From Silene noctiflora (lineage: Eukaryota; Streptophyta; Magnoliopsida; Caryophyllales; Caryophyllaceae), in NCBI GenBank assembly GCA_009801015.1, contig VHZZ01008504.1, positions 27,351 through 47,799 on the forward strand: a DNA stretch of 20,449 bases, in the 5' to 3' direction. Numbering within the stretch: position 1 is the stretch's first letter; each line of letters begins with the position of its first letter. The notes beneath the pieces were generated by a model. It saw only the letters and a list, made by a program, of their open reading frames with translations. It was not told the origin of the DNA and did no database searches. This document shows positions 1 to 12,000 of this stretch, one piece after another. Made by a program: the position numbers and the translations under genes.

Positions 1-32
1 AAAAAAAAGTGATTTTTACTTATTAGTTGTAC

Positions 33-78
33 CTGTAGGTGATCTTCAGGAAGCACTTCCCTCCGAACATCAAGGCAC
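33..78 (-). CDS. TPR gene exon 13 (last visible exon)
   Basis: This 46-nt exon lies between the acceptor gaccgcag and the donor gtacaa. Its first base completes Arg, then CLDVRREVLPEDHLQ follows, a typical end of a TPR helix plus the LPEDH loop. It finishes in phase 0 at a donor, so at least one more exon lies to the left of the window. Confidence 0.85.
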
Positions 79-3000
79 CTGCGGTCACCAGCATATTTCA
101 GCTCAATTCAGCTACAGAATTGATGCAATTATGACTTACCAAAGGCAAATGCATAAATCACCTCTCTAAAAGTTCTTGGGCATCCTTTAGTTGCCCCTTT
201 GATTGCAATGTCACCGTAAGAGTCTCAGCAGCAATGACTGTATCCAAAGATTTCCATCCCTATGAATCAGACAAAATTAGAAAAAAATTAGTGAAGGGAT
301 CAACTGAAAGTGTTAGAGACTTAGCATTGTAGGTGCATGCGTTGCTCCTTTATGGCGACTCTATACTCTCTATGGCAACCAACAAGAAAGGGATGTGCGC
401 ATTTTCCAGAATCGCTCCCACTCTATTGATCAGATTGTGTTTTCAAGCCAAGTGTTTGGTTTCTGTTAGAGTCTATGCTTATACCCAAGGACGTGCGAAT
501 GAGGTGGTTCTTCAATGCCTTCTTCAATAGGGTTTGTTTACTGTAATAGACTAATAGTGGTGCTTCTTTGTAAGAACCATCGGTAATTTTTCCCCAAATG
601 GAATGAAATATATATATTTGGGGGGGGGGGGGGGGGAATTCCCTCCAAACTAGCTTACGGTGCGAACCGTCGAACTAGCCAAACACACATATTAGTACTC
701 CATATACACAAATCAGCACTCAATTCTGAATTACTAATTTGTGTATATGAAGTACTATTCTGTGTATCCGCCACTTAACCCTGAACTACCACCGTCCCAC
801 CGACTAACACCACACCAGTCGACCTAACACCAACACCAACCACTCAACCGAAGTCCACCACCCAACCCATGAACCCAAACTCTTAACATCCTCCAGCCAC
901 ATATACCACCATCAGTCATCGTCGGCGACAACCCACATTCACGCCGACGAGTCGGCGACTTCGTCGATCACACAGAGGATAACACCACATTCAGGTGATG
1001 CGACCACCACTGGGCGACCTACAATCAGCCGGATCTCGGCCCCAATGCATTGTACGACCCATATCACCACTCTGCTGCGCCTACGTTGAGCCTTTGACCA
1101 CAGCCAGTCAGCCAGGACGTTCACCGGATCTGAGTCCTACTCCTTCTTCCACCACCATGCAAGTTCATCAAGAAAGGGGAGGTGGGGTGCTGGGGGTGGT
1201 GTATTGACGCAGAGTGGGGTGTGTGCAAGTGGTTACGTCAGCGTGGTGCCAGGTCTCCGGCGGCAGTCCTGTGGTGGAAGGGTGAGGGTTTCAAAGGAGT
1301 GAGTAAAGGGGAAACGAAGGGGATATATTCCAACTCCAGCGAAATGACAGGAGAAGAGCCCGTCGGCTGGGCGACACCAAAAGGTCAACGGTTGGGGTGC
1401 CGGGGCTCCTATGCCAGCGTCACTTGGTTGGTGTGAGAGGGAAATCATGGCCTATGGGTGAGGCTGAGATTATTGACTTAAGAGAGAGCAGTTGCGGATT
1501 TTAGTCATGACCATATATTTGTTATAATCTATGATTTCTATTTAGTTCGTAAGTTTGCACAGAAATATGGGTTCGTACAGGATCCCAATTCAATATAATG
1601 GTTTTCCTAAAGTACTTAAATGGAAAGGGTTTGACAATAAATACGGCATTGGAATCTGAAAAGGTGCTTTACTATTGCAATTTTCCATGATCTTTATCAT
1701 AAAACTTTCCATTTAAGTCTCCTCCTTAGGGCACATTTTAGAAAAACCATATATTAAAGGATCAAGAAAGTTTAAAAGCATAATTGCAAATACGACAGAG
1801 GTACAACTGTTAGATTTTGTACCACACCAAAGAAGAGTGACATTAGAAAAACCATATCGCCAACAACAACATAAAAAATAATCAGCTTCGTGCAAGAAAA
1901 ACTTTTAAGAATTGAAGTAACAATCGTACTGACAACAAGCATTTATAGCACAAACATATGATAATGCAATAAACTCGAGGTTTTTTTTTTTTTGACAACC
2001 ACTACTTAAATAAAGAAAAGAACAAGAGCATCATAAAATAAACAGAGATATTATTCTAAATAATTCTGCAATACCTTAGTCAACTCCATAATATGCAGAA
2101 TCTTTCTCTGCACATTCTCAGCCTCTTCAAGACGGTTCTTTGAGTTCATGTAAATCTACATATAATCAAACTTTAGGTTAATTACTGACACGCTTATTTC
2201 CCCCCACAATTTTTCTCCACCTTTCTTTATGCAGTAAGACGAATTTCAAGGAAATTACAGGCGCGACTTTGAAGACAACGCCATACAAGGTCTATTATTA
2301 GGACCTGAAAGTATGATTTGCAACTGTGAAAGCTTCAATTGAATTAACAGGAAAGGTATGGCCTAGACTGAACAAAAAATCTACTAGTATGCCCAACAGC
2401 AGAAGAAAAAAAACTACCAATATAATCTATTTTTAACCTGAGGTAATCATCTTAGTTTCCTAACTGGAGAACCAAACATTTTCCATAGAAGTAATAACAG
2501 TCAAATTATCTCATTAGACAATAACTCTTTTATAGTATAAATGCTTAGATAAGCCACAACCTTTTTACACCTTCCCCTTTGTTTGGATAAAAAAAACTAA
2601 AAAAGGAGGAAAAAGGAGGGGAGGGGAAAAGAGGGAAGGAAGGGAAGGGGAGCTGGAATGGAGGGAGCGAGATTTCCTTCTCCAAATCTTTCCTTTGTTT
2701 GAGGAGAAATAATCTGTCTTATAGGAGGGAAATGGACTATGGAGGGATCCATTTTCCCTCCCCTCCAAATCCCTCCACCCCATTTCTCTACCTAAACAAA
2801 GGAAACTGTCTACCTCCAAATTCCCCTATCCAAACAAAGCCTTCATGTAGAGACATGGCCACTGCAAGTTATCAAAAGTCTCCTTTCTTAAATAAATGAA
2901 TTTACTTAACACGTAAAATGGAAAAACTTGTTGGCATAATGACATATCACAACTCTCCTTTCTTGACCTATCAAAAGTTTTTTGATAGAAAAATAATATT

Positions 3001-6000
3001 AATAAAGGACAATAAAATTCAGAAGTCCTACTTAACAATACAAACTACCCCAATTCTTTTGAAGAAGGGTAGGGCATTAACAAAAGCATCTGTGCTTAGC
3101 CCAAGAGGAAGCAGGATACAATACCTGACCCCCAAGTGTATTATACTCCCTTCTTTTCTTTGATTTATTTCATTTCCAAAATGACGCATTACTTGAGGAA
3201 AATAACAAACAATATACAAATCTTGAAGAGAAAAAGTACGTTGGCCGCTAAGAGAAAGACGGAAAAAAAAAAAAAAAAAAATTGGAAGAAATCAAAGAAA
3301 CGGACTATGAAATGATGAGCCCCAGAAAAATTCCCAGTATTCTGCTTTGGACACATACACCAAAACAACATAAGAAATGTACAATTCCAAAGTAACTTCT
3401 CATTTTACTTCTACCTAACCCCTACAAAGTGGATAATGAATCTGTTATTTTCTTTGGCACGTCAAATTCTCTCACCGAATAATCATCCGTCACCTAGAGT
3501 ATGCAAAATGACAATGTAGGACAAATGAGAACCACCCTCACTATTCCTCCAGGATCCAGCATCAAAATACAAATGTGTGGGCTTAGAGTTGCATACAGCC
3601 ACCCTCACTTGAACATATCAAAGTTAAGCAAGCCATAACAGACCGATATAGAAAAGACATGGTATTTACACCATTGCATAAAAACACAGTTGACTTGACC
3701 ACGGATTAGATTGGTCATAAGTTCATCGCGGCCTGATCTCGCTCATTGAGTCAGAAGTGCGGCCAAAAACGCCTCAATATGTGATATGGCTAAAGGAGGT
3801 AGGAATTTCGCGAACGGATTGGGAAAGCCGGAAAGCTTGAAGTCTTGAACCCAATTCCTATAACAACAATAACAACATTTCCACAGTGCCTCAATGGCTC
3901 CCGCAAATTGTGGGGTAACAGGGGTCGGATGTATGCAAAATAAATCTCGAATTCCAACCTTCAAAAATTTTCTAACTCGGTTGTGAAGCGATTGGTTTGA
4001 ACCATGTTATTAAATCTCGAATTAAGACTTGATCTTGGAATCGATTGTTGTGGCCTGATCTTGGCCTTCGGTTTCTAAATGTGGTTGATACCACCTAAAA
4101 TGCAGTCTTACCCGTGTATGAGACTGTGAGAGGCTATTCTGGATGACCCAAAATAAAATTGTGTCGTAACATTCATAAACATTGTGCTACATCAAGATAA
4201 CAACAAGCATAGAGAGTTTAGTGGCCACTTTGCTTTATTTCATCATATTCCCAGGCCAAAGAATGGCAAGTCTTTGGCCCTATCGAAAAGGGAAAGAAAC
4301 TAAAAGCTAGGCTGACAAAATAAATTTTCAAAGGCGTCACTTAAGGTACCTTCTTGATTATTAAACAAACTAAACATCATATTATACTTTCGCCCAGATT
4401 AAAAGGTGAATGTGTCAGTTGGCCTTCCATTTTTTTGTTTCAGAAGGGTAAGGTGAATTTTTCTTATGACAACGCTAAAGAAACACTTTGTAGAAACGCT
4501 TATTGTTTGACTAACTTCAAACTCTGAGGCCTTGTTTGGATAGGAAAAAAGAAGGGGAAGGGAGGGGATGGGGAAGGGAGGGGATGGGGAAGAAGGGAAG
4601 GGAAGGGGAGGGGAGGGAGAATGGAGGAGGTGATTTTCCCTCCAAATCCCGCCACCTTCATTTTGCTAACCAAACAATGGATTTCTCATCCCTTCAAGGC
4701 TTCAAATCCCTCCCCTCCCTTTCCCTCCAAATCCTTCAATCCAAACACAAACACACCCTGAGACACAACCATTCAACTTCACTGATTTCTTTTGTTCTCA
4801 CAGCCTCACAGGAACACTGAAATAGCAAAGACAATCAGATTCCACATGTCGCCAATCCACATTCTATCAACCTTCTCTTACTGTTAATGAGAACATTTCT
4901 GACTTCTCACTGTTGTCACTTAAATATAATATAACTCAATGCCTCCGAAAACAGAAGCCTCGACAGAATCAGTAGATAGTCAGCTCATCAAATAGCCTAA
5001 ATTTTTGTTAATCCAAGAATTAACAAAAACAAAGAATTAGTATTAGCACTACTTATTTTTTTGAAGAAAACATAAATCAATTAGAAGAAAACACACACGC
5101 ACACACACGCGCACACACACACACACACACGCACACGCACACGCACACGCACGCACGACGGAAACTAAATGGACACTAGATAAAGCCAAATAGGTTCTCT
5201 GTATGTCTGATAACAGATTACATTCAACGGGAGGTTTAATATTCAATGCTGCCAATCTAGAAAGAAAAAAAAAATATAGCGTAAGAAAGACGAATAGACA
5301 TTAGTCTCTGCAGAAACAAGCTAAAATACTAAGAATGACAAACTGGCAAATGAAAACACAGAAGTTCACTATGTAACTCATAGAAAAAGCCTGAACACCA
5401 AGGAAAGAGTTTTTGAGATTAAGGAAGCCCGTCTTAAACGGTTGATACTACGAATCCAAACTAAAATTAGACCTTTACTCATCTGAAGATCGCAACTTGA
5501 GTTGCTAATGGCATACAAGCAAGAATTTCTATGCTTTATTGAGGTCGCCAAATTCTTTATCAATTTGTAAAGTAGGGTATATGTTAACTTATATCCAGTA
5601 CCATATATAAACCCCTAGTTTCCTCCTAGCCATAACTTATCGAACGAAAGGCTTGAAAACTGCTTCTAGACTACTTGAAAATAATACTTAAAGAGACAGT
5701 AATTTGAGGGCACATATTCTAAGTAGACCTCCCCAAGACTAGGACATCATTGCATTCCCCCTATTTGAGACATTACGATTTAAACGTAGAATATAAGATA
5801 ACAATAGCATGACAAATCCCAGCCTCAAACTGCCAAAAATATCAGCTTATAACAACTTTCTGAAAGGCATAAAAGTCCTAAGATCGTATGTAAAGTTGGT
5901 ACTTCTTATTAAATATAGGAAAATATTTTCAAACCTTTGCAAGATATCGTAGCTTCCTAATGCAAGAGTACGACTCCCCTTGTCCCCCTTCCTGCACAGA

Positions 6001-9000
6001 AACAAAAAAGTTGATACGGAGTACAAATGGATCCCAAGGATAAACAGTTTCTAGAGTTGCACCTCTAATACCCGAATGGAGTCCTTAATTAGGACCTCAG
6101 AATCGTTGACATTTCCTTGAAGATACACCACCTGTATATTTCAAACATCAACTGAGTTAGATCATACATAATATATGTACATATACTTAATATTTTGTCG
6201 AAAGCTACCTTAATTTTACCTGATTCTCAGACACACTACCTTTTTCTTTTTTTAGCTTTTGGCTACCTTAAGTTGTCTTCTGTTTGTTGAACACTACAAA
6301 ACTACAAATTCCAGCCAAGTTACTCACCATTCTGGTGTTGACTTGCCGAATTAACAATTTTGCAGGGATAATTTTGTTCATTTTATTCCTTTCTCCATCC
6401 AAAATCCATTTTTCTTCCTTTACCCATCAACTAAGCTTATACCATTAATCTCCCTCATTTCTCATGATTTCATTTTCCTCCTGTTTTTTTCTTCTTGCTT
6501 CAATCACTACTTAATAAGCGTTCTTATTGTTGTTTTTCCACATTTTCTCCAAATTAGATTTTTTGGTCAATATTCAAACATTCAATCAAAATTTCAAATT
6601 ATTAAAGTACCTCATTCTCCTTTACCTCTTGTTTAATGCAAACAGATATATAGTGAACGACTGAACGTTACATTGTTACCTACTCCTATTAAATTATTAT
6701 CTTTCCCATAAAATCACCTTTTCAAAAAGTTTAGCTCTCCCATAACTTACCCTCATCTTTTCCCAAAATTAATTCCCCAATCTTGTTCCAAATATTTTGA
6801 CATTTCTTCCAACTTGAACAAAATTTCCTCCAAGTTCATTAAATTATTATCTCACAAAATCAACTTTTTCAAAAAAATAGCTCCCCCCTAACTTACCCTC
6901 AAATTTATATTCCCAAAATTAATTCCCCATTTTGTTCCATATATTTTGACATTTCTTCCAACTTGAATAAAATTTCTCCAAATTCATATTATCCCACAAA
7001 ATAACCTTTTCAAAAAATTTAGCTCTCCCCTAACTTAACCTCAAACTTATATTCCCAAAATTAATTCCCCATTTTGTTCCATATATTTTGACATTTCTTC
7101 CAACTTGAACAAAATTTCATCCAAGTTCATTTTACATTAATTCAACAACTACATGATTGAAGTTTAAGATAATAATTAGGGTTACTTACGCATGAGTCAT
7201 GACGATATGTTGCAACCGAATCTGGGTGAAAAAAATTTGACAAATAACAAAATTGCCCCTATAGTTTTAAGATTCCAGCAGGTTAACACAGAATTGTTGA
7301 CTTTTCTTGCCCAAATATGTCACTTGGTATTTTCCAACAAATAAAATGTAATAGAAGGTAGCAGAACGCCAACAAAAAAAAGTAAAAAAATTTATCTATC
7401 TGAAAATTAAATAAAACTAAAGTAGCATTTGACAAAGTACCCACAAACTTATAAAGATAAACAAGTACCATAACACAGGGCACTAGGCAAAATAAAAAGA
7501 ATACAAAGAAATAATAAAATTAAAAATAAATAAAGCCATCATACACAGGGCACGACCGCACTAGGCATGAAAAACATCATACACAGGATCGATGAATTGA
7601 GAAGAAAGGAAGAGATAAACCCTATTCTCAATTCTTAAATGCATTTTTTAATCTCCGTAGAAAAAGAATAAGCAAAACACTGTACTAACAGCATCTATTA
7701 CATGCATTTGTCACACCCAAAAAAAAAACAATTAGTGAATAAAAAATTTAAATAGATAATGGTGTCTGTCAACTGGAATCTAATAAGGAAATAAAATAGC
7801 ACAAATGATGTTACGGTTCTGTCAAGTGAAACTTCTAAAAAGCACCTTCTGAACGGGAAACCATTCTATCATTATAGCGATTACATTCTAGAAATATCTT
7901 TTTTCTCATTTTTTTTCCTTTTGTCTATTATTTTGTTTCTTTTCCTTTTTCTCTTTCTTCTATCTACCTCTTATATTTTCTATGAAAGGAATCAAGATAT
8001 TTACAGAGAGACCTAATCAGACAGTTGTCCTTACGATATGCGCAAACTGCAGTCTATGAGCTAGAAATCATGTGGTAGAAAAAATTGTATTCTTTTTCCC
8101 CAAAAACTCACCACAGCCAGAAACGATTTTATGTTATTTGGCAATGAAGAAACTAGACATAACCAGCAAGAACTTCATGGTAAAAAGTTCATGGCCCTTT
8201 TTACCTATCAATTGGTCTCTCTTAAGACGGATATATCCATCTTAAGATTAAAACGGGGCAAATAGCACCCCACTTGGATAGATGGGACAAACTTTTTTAT
8301 AGTCCCTAGGCATTATGCTTTTGTCTGGTCTACCATATTTGACCCGTTTTAAGGATAAGATGGATGTGCCCATCTGAAACAAGAATTTGTGTTTACTTAA
8401 TAGCGCAATAGTAAAACATAATGTTCAGCTCTTTCAAAAAATATATATAATGCTAAGCGGTAATGATAGTAGGACTCACAAACATTACAAGATACTGAAC
8501 TATAAGATCGCAAAATTTTGATGTCCTACCGTTCCAAGATGAAACATTGTTTCTGCATAATCAGGATGGCCGTGCCCCAAAACACGCCCTTTAATCTGGA
8601 TCAAGAGGGAATTACAAATGCAATTAACCTTTCCCGCTTTATTTACCAAAGAATAGCACCAATCGTGCCAAGAAGACTTTGGAACTAAAATTGATAGCAA
8701 ATCTTACCTTCAAAGCCCGCTGCAATAGTTTCCAAGCATGGTCAGGAAAAAATAAGAATCAAATGTCAGCCTCAAATAGTGTGCAAAAGTTTAAGAAGCG
8801 AATCCACATAAAGAAGAGAATAAATGAGAAGAACACAAATATTATATATTTGTTGAACCACCAAGGTCTTAAGAGTTATATACGTGTATTAATGATCATC
8901 CCAGAAGTCCAGAACCCAGATGCCTTTCTGTTTTACATCATTAAGTGAATAAACCAATCCTCCTGAAAATTTTGAAATAGTTGATTTCAAAATACCCATG

Positions 9001-12000
9001 GTTTGGTTCTTCACTACATAGCCTAATCATTTTTTCGTAAGTCATGGAAAGCAAGTTAAAAATGTGAGCTATTAACTGAAAACGCGTAGACCTCTAGATT
9101 ACAATGGACATAAAGATTTCATCCAAGTTCAGCATTAAGGCTGCTGAAATACAAGTACTACCACAAGTTATACTATAAAATTATTTCCTTGCGTAGTTAC
9201 ACATAATGTATAATTCAAAGGATTTACGACATGTCCGCTCGCTCACTGACTTCGGACCCCCACCAAATCATCTCACCCCACATAACCACCCTCATTTGAC
9301 CCATCTAACCAAACCACTTGACAAGCCCGACTAGACCCAATTATTCGACACATTCCACACCAACCTACCACCAACCCACCTTACTTGGCTAGACTCCACG
9401 AAAAGGGGTGGGGGACGACTAGATGTAGGTCGAGGAGTCTTGTCGGAGTGGATCGAGCTAGTTGAGTGGCAAAGGATGATGGCTGGCTTAAATGGGTCAG
9501 ACGAGTAGTGGAAATGGTGCCAGAAGTGAGTTTCGATGGTAGGCGAGTGGGTGGAGGCCATGAAGTGAGCGGATGGACGAGTATGTCTGCTCAAAGTCTC
9601 TAAAAACGAAAAAGACAATGTTTTCCCCTTAGAGTAGAGATAGAAATACGTCATGCCACTTCATAGTCTTAAATGGCAATGCATTGCGCCAAACTATCTT
9701 ACTGATGACCATTAATGTACATGGTAAAGTATAATGCAAATTAAGTATCTTCAATTAGGGCTCAAAGGGGAAAAAATGACCATAGGAACGTAAATCTAAC
9801 ATAGTCGCAAAGCTTTTGGGTTGCGAGAGAGTAGCATGACACTATCCAAAATTTACTAATGTTCCTTCTTTAAGCACCTGAATTAGTACAAAGCTCATTG
9901 ATAAGCTCGTATTTCCACTANTTTATTTAGCGGTTTTAGGTACAATAAAGCAACATTGGGATGTGGTTTTACATGATTATCCTCACAATTGCCATGTTCC
10001 TAGTGTCGGGTTAATAATGGAGTTTTGAGCAATGATCGAAAGCAAAGGGCATGTCTTGAAGTCTANCATGGTACAAAACATCAACAAGCAAGGAGGAAGT
10101 CTAGCTAAGACGTGAAGAAGTGAAAGGATGAAGCAATTGAAGATTTGAAGCGTCATTTACATAAGGATCGACTTCAAATGGTATATCTTGAGTTCTAGAG
10201 CTCGTATCAATGCAAGGCCAAGTGGAGGTGAAAGCTCGTGTTCTTAGCTTTCCAACGGTAGGTCACACGCCTCATTTGGTCAAGTAACGAGAGAGATATG
10301 GTTGTTTGAAAATTGCTATCCAGAACAAAATCCGCACCGTGCGGGTTTTCTGGGCTGAAAATCCGCACCGTGCGGGTTTCTTGCTGTTCTGTTTTCGCCA
10401 TTTCGTATTAGCCTTGTGTTTGGAGGCCCATTACTCCCATTGAGGTTTAGCATATAAATAGATGGTTTCCATTAGGTTTCCATCATCTTACATCATATCA
10501 TCACAAATTTGGGTTTTATTTAGTTAATTAAGTTGTAATTGGAGATTATTTTGTTAATTGGGTTTTTAGATCTACTCATGAGGAACTAATCCCATTCCTT
10601 AATCCGTCTCAAAGGTTTAATCTTTGGTTGTAAGACACTTTAATCTTTCCCTAATTATTGTTATTATTGTTAATCTCTCTTGTTTATATTGTTAATTTTG
10701 GAATCCTTGTTTAATTAAGTGATTAAGTGTGATTTCCTTGTTGCTTAGTTTGCCAAGTTCCTTAATTGTTGATGTTGGGATTATTAAGTAGGATTGCCTT
10801 GTAATTTCATGTTAGCATCAAATTAAGGAGTGATTAGTGAGTGTGATTTCCTCCTAATTGTTTCTTAATAGAGAGATTAACTTGTGATTAGGCATTAATC
10901 GTGGTCATTGTGCTTGATTACCCCTATTTAGTCTTTTGTTCTTTATCTTCTTGTTGATTGATCCAATGTATGTGATTTCTACTTGGTNGATTAGCAAGTT
11001 GGGTTAATGATTAAGCGTGTTTTCCTTGTCATTAGCTTTAATTGAGAAGATTTGGGAGGATTACCTCCAAAATAGGGTAATAATTAATAAATTGGGAATA
11101 GATTGTGTCTAGGATCAACCAAAAGTTATTACCATTGGGATTGGGTTAAGTTCCCTCTTAATTGATTAATCTTCATCTTATTTTACTTGCTTGCCTTCTT
11201 GTTTTGCCTTTCTTGTTGTTTAAGTTACTCAACCAAATCAATTCAAACCCCCCTTTTATTTACATACTTGTCTTGTTACTAATTGCAATTGTCCTATTTA
11301 CGCATTTGATTCCAACTCCAATTTCCCCTTCCCTTGCGTTCGACCCTTGCTTTCCGCTTTACTTTTTAGTAGTTAATAGTTAATTAGTGAGGTTATAAAT
11401 TGTTAATTTGGCCATTTTAAATAGCGACGTTTTTAGCGGGTCACTCATCAAAAATATTATCAAGCTTAGCCCTACGCCACCATCGATCTTTACAAGAAAG
11501 GTACACCTTTTTAGTCTTATTTTAGAAAGCACGAGAAATAAACAAAAAAAAATCTTCAGTTTTATTGCTCGGACATTTAAGTTTTTCCTTCTATTTCAAA
11601 CGAAGTTAAATATTAATTGTACTTTATCTTTGGATTGTGAAGTAACATAGAAAAAAGGTAAATGAACTATCTGGGCGGTCAAGCCTTATACTAAAACAAA
11701 CCTCACTTATTCTTTTTATGAAACAAAGACTTATATTATGTTATTTATGATAGAGATGGTGATTGACTCAATGTACTTTCCATTACGGATCATCCCAAAG
11801 TGCTTCAACATTGACGAAAAGTTGTGTGCATCTGAGTGACCTAGCTCCCCTACATCGCTTTGGGTGGGAATCTTTGAGGCATTGAACAGACAGTTTCATT
11901 CGTTCAAATATTTCAAAAATGAAAGGTACGAAAGTGTTTATATACATTCAAACTATTATTTTCTAAGCAAAACTTCGTATAATTTATATCTGCTTAATCA

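Larger units (their letters stand above)
260..2074 (-). other. Intron 11 of the TPR gene (1815 nt)
   Basis: The intron contains a 17-base G run (620-636), a 23-bp inverted repeat (694-756) and a GC-rich block (about 770-1440) whose plus strand is C-rich in its first half and G-rich in its second. From 1450 to 2074 it is plain AT-rich intron sequence in which I recognise nothing. Confidence 0.8.
2156..5934 (-). other. Intron 10 of the TPR gene (3779 nt)
   Basis: The largest visible intron carries two polypurine foldback elements (about 2575-2845 and 4530-4775), a SINE-like copy split by an insertion (about 3850-4155), a run of about 20 A broken only at its left edge (3259-3279) and a (CA)n microsatellite (about 5090-5157). 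A small perfect hairpin has arms at 5002-5012 and 5019-5029. The rest is AT-rich with no recognisable gene. Confidence 0.8.
6132..8529 (-). other. Intron 8 of the TPR gene (2398 nt)
   Basis: It contains three head-to-tail copies of a 147-bp AT-rich unit (6688-7133), a pyrimidine-rich stretch (about 7897-7980), a MITE-like element (about 8214-8387) and a duplicated catcatacacagg (near 7538 and 7576). Nothing else is recognised. Confidence 0.8.
9850..11450 (+). mobile_element. Probable solo LTR of a Ty3/gypsy-type retrotransposon
   Basis: The block has LTR-like order on the plus strand: a GC-containing 5' part with a duplicated palindrome (10332-10376), a TATA box tataaatag (10453-10461), an AT-rich leader, then gcgttcgacccttgc and gtgaggttataaattgttaa, ending gggtcactcatca at 11450. 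I recall these 3' phrases from plant gypsy LTRs that lie just before a ttttggcgcc primer site. That site is absent here, as are gag and pol, hence solo LTR. The 5' boundary is uncertain by a few hundred bases and no clean target duplication was found. Confidence 0.55.

Noticed and set aside
995-1436. Overlapping open frames on both strands in the GC-rich island
   Set aside because: Open frames are expected by chance in GC-rich sequence, and none resembles a known protein.
5049-5255. Minus-strand open frame rich in Cys, Val and Ala
   Set aside because: It is a translation of the (TG)n microsatellite inside intron 10.
9331-9654. Minus-strand open frame of 107 codons
   Set aside because: It has low complexity in a skewed GC-rich repeat, with no recognisable domain and no initiation or splice context.
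11162-11383. Hydrophobic open frame that looks like a membrane protein
   Set aside because: It lies in T-rich sequence within the putative LTR, where Leu/Ile/Phe codons arise from composition.
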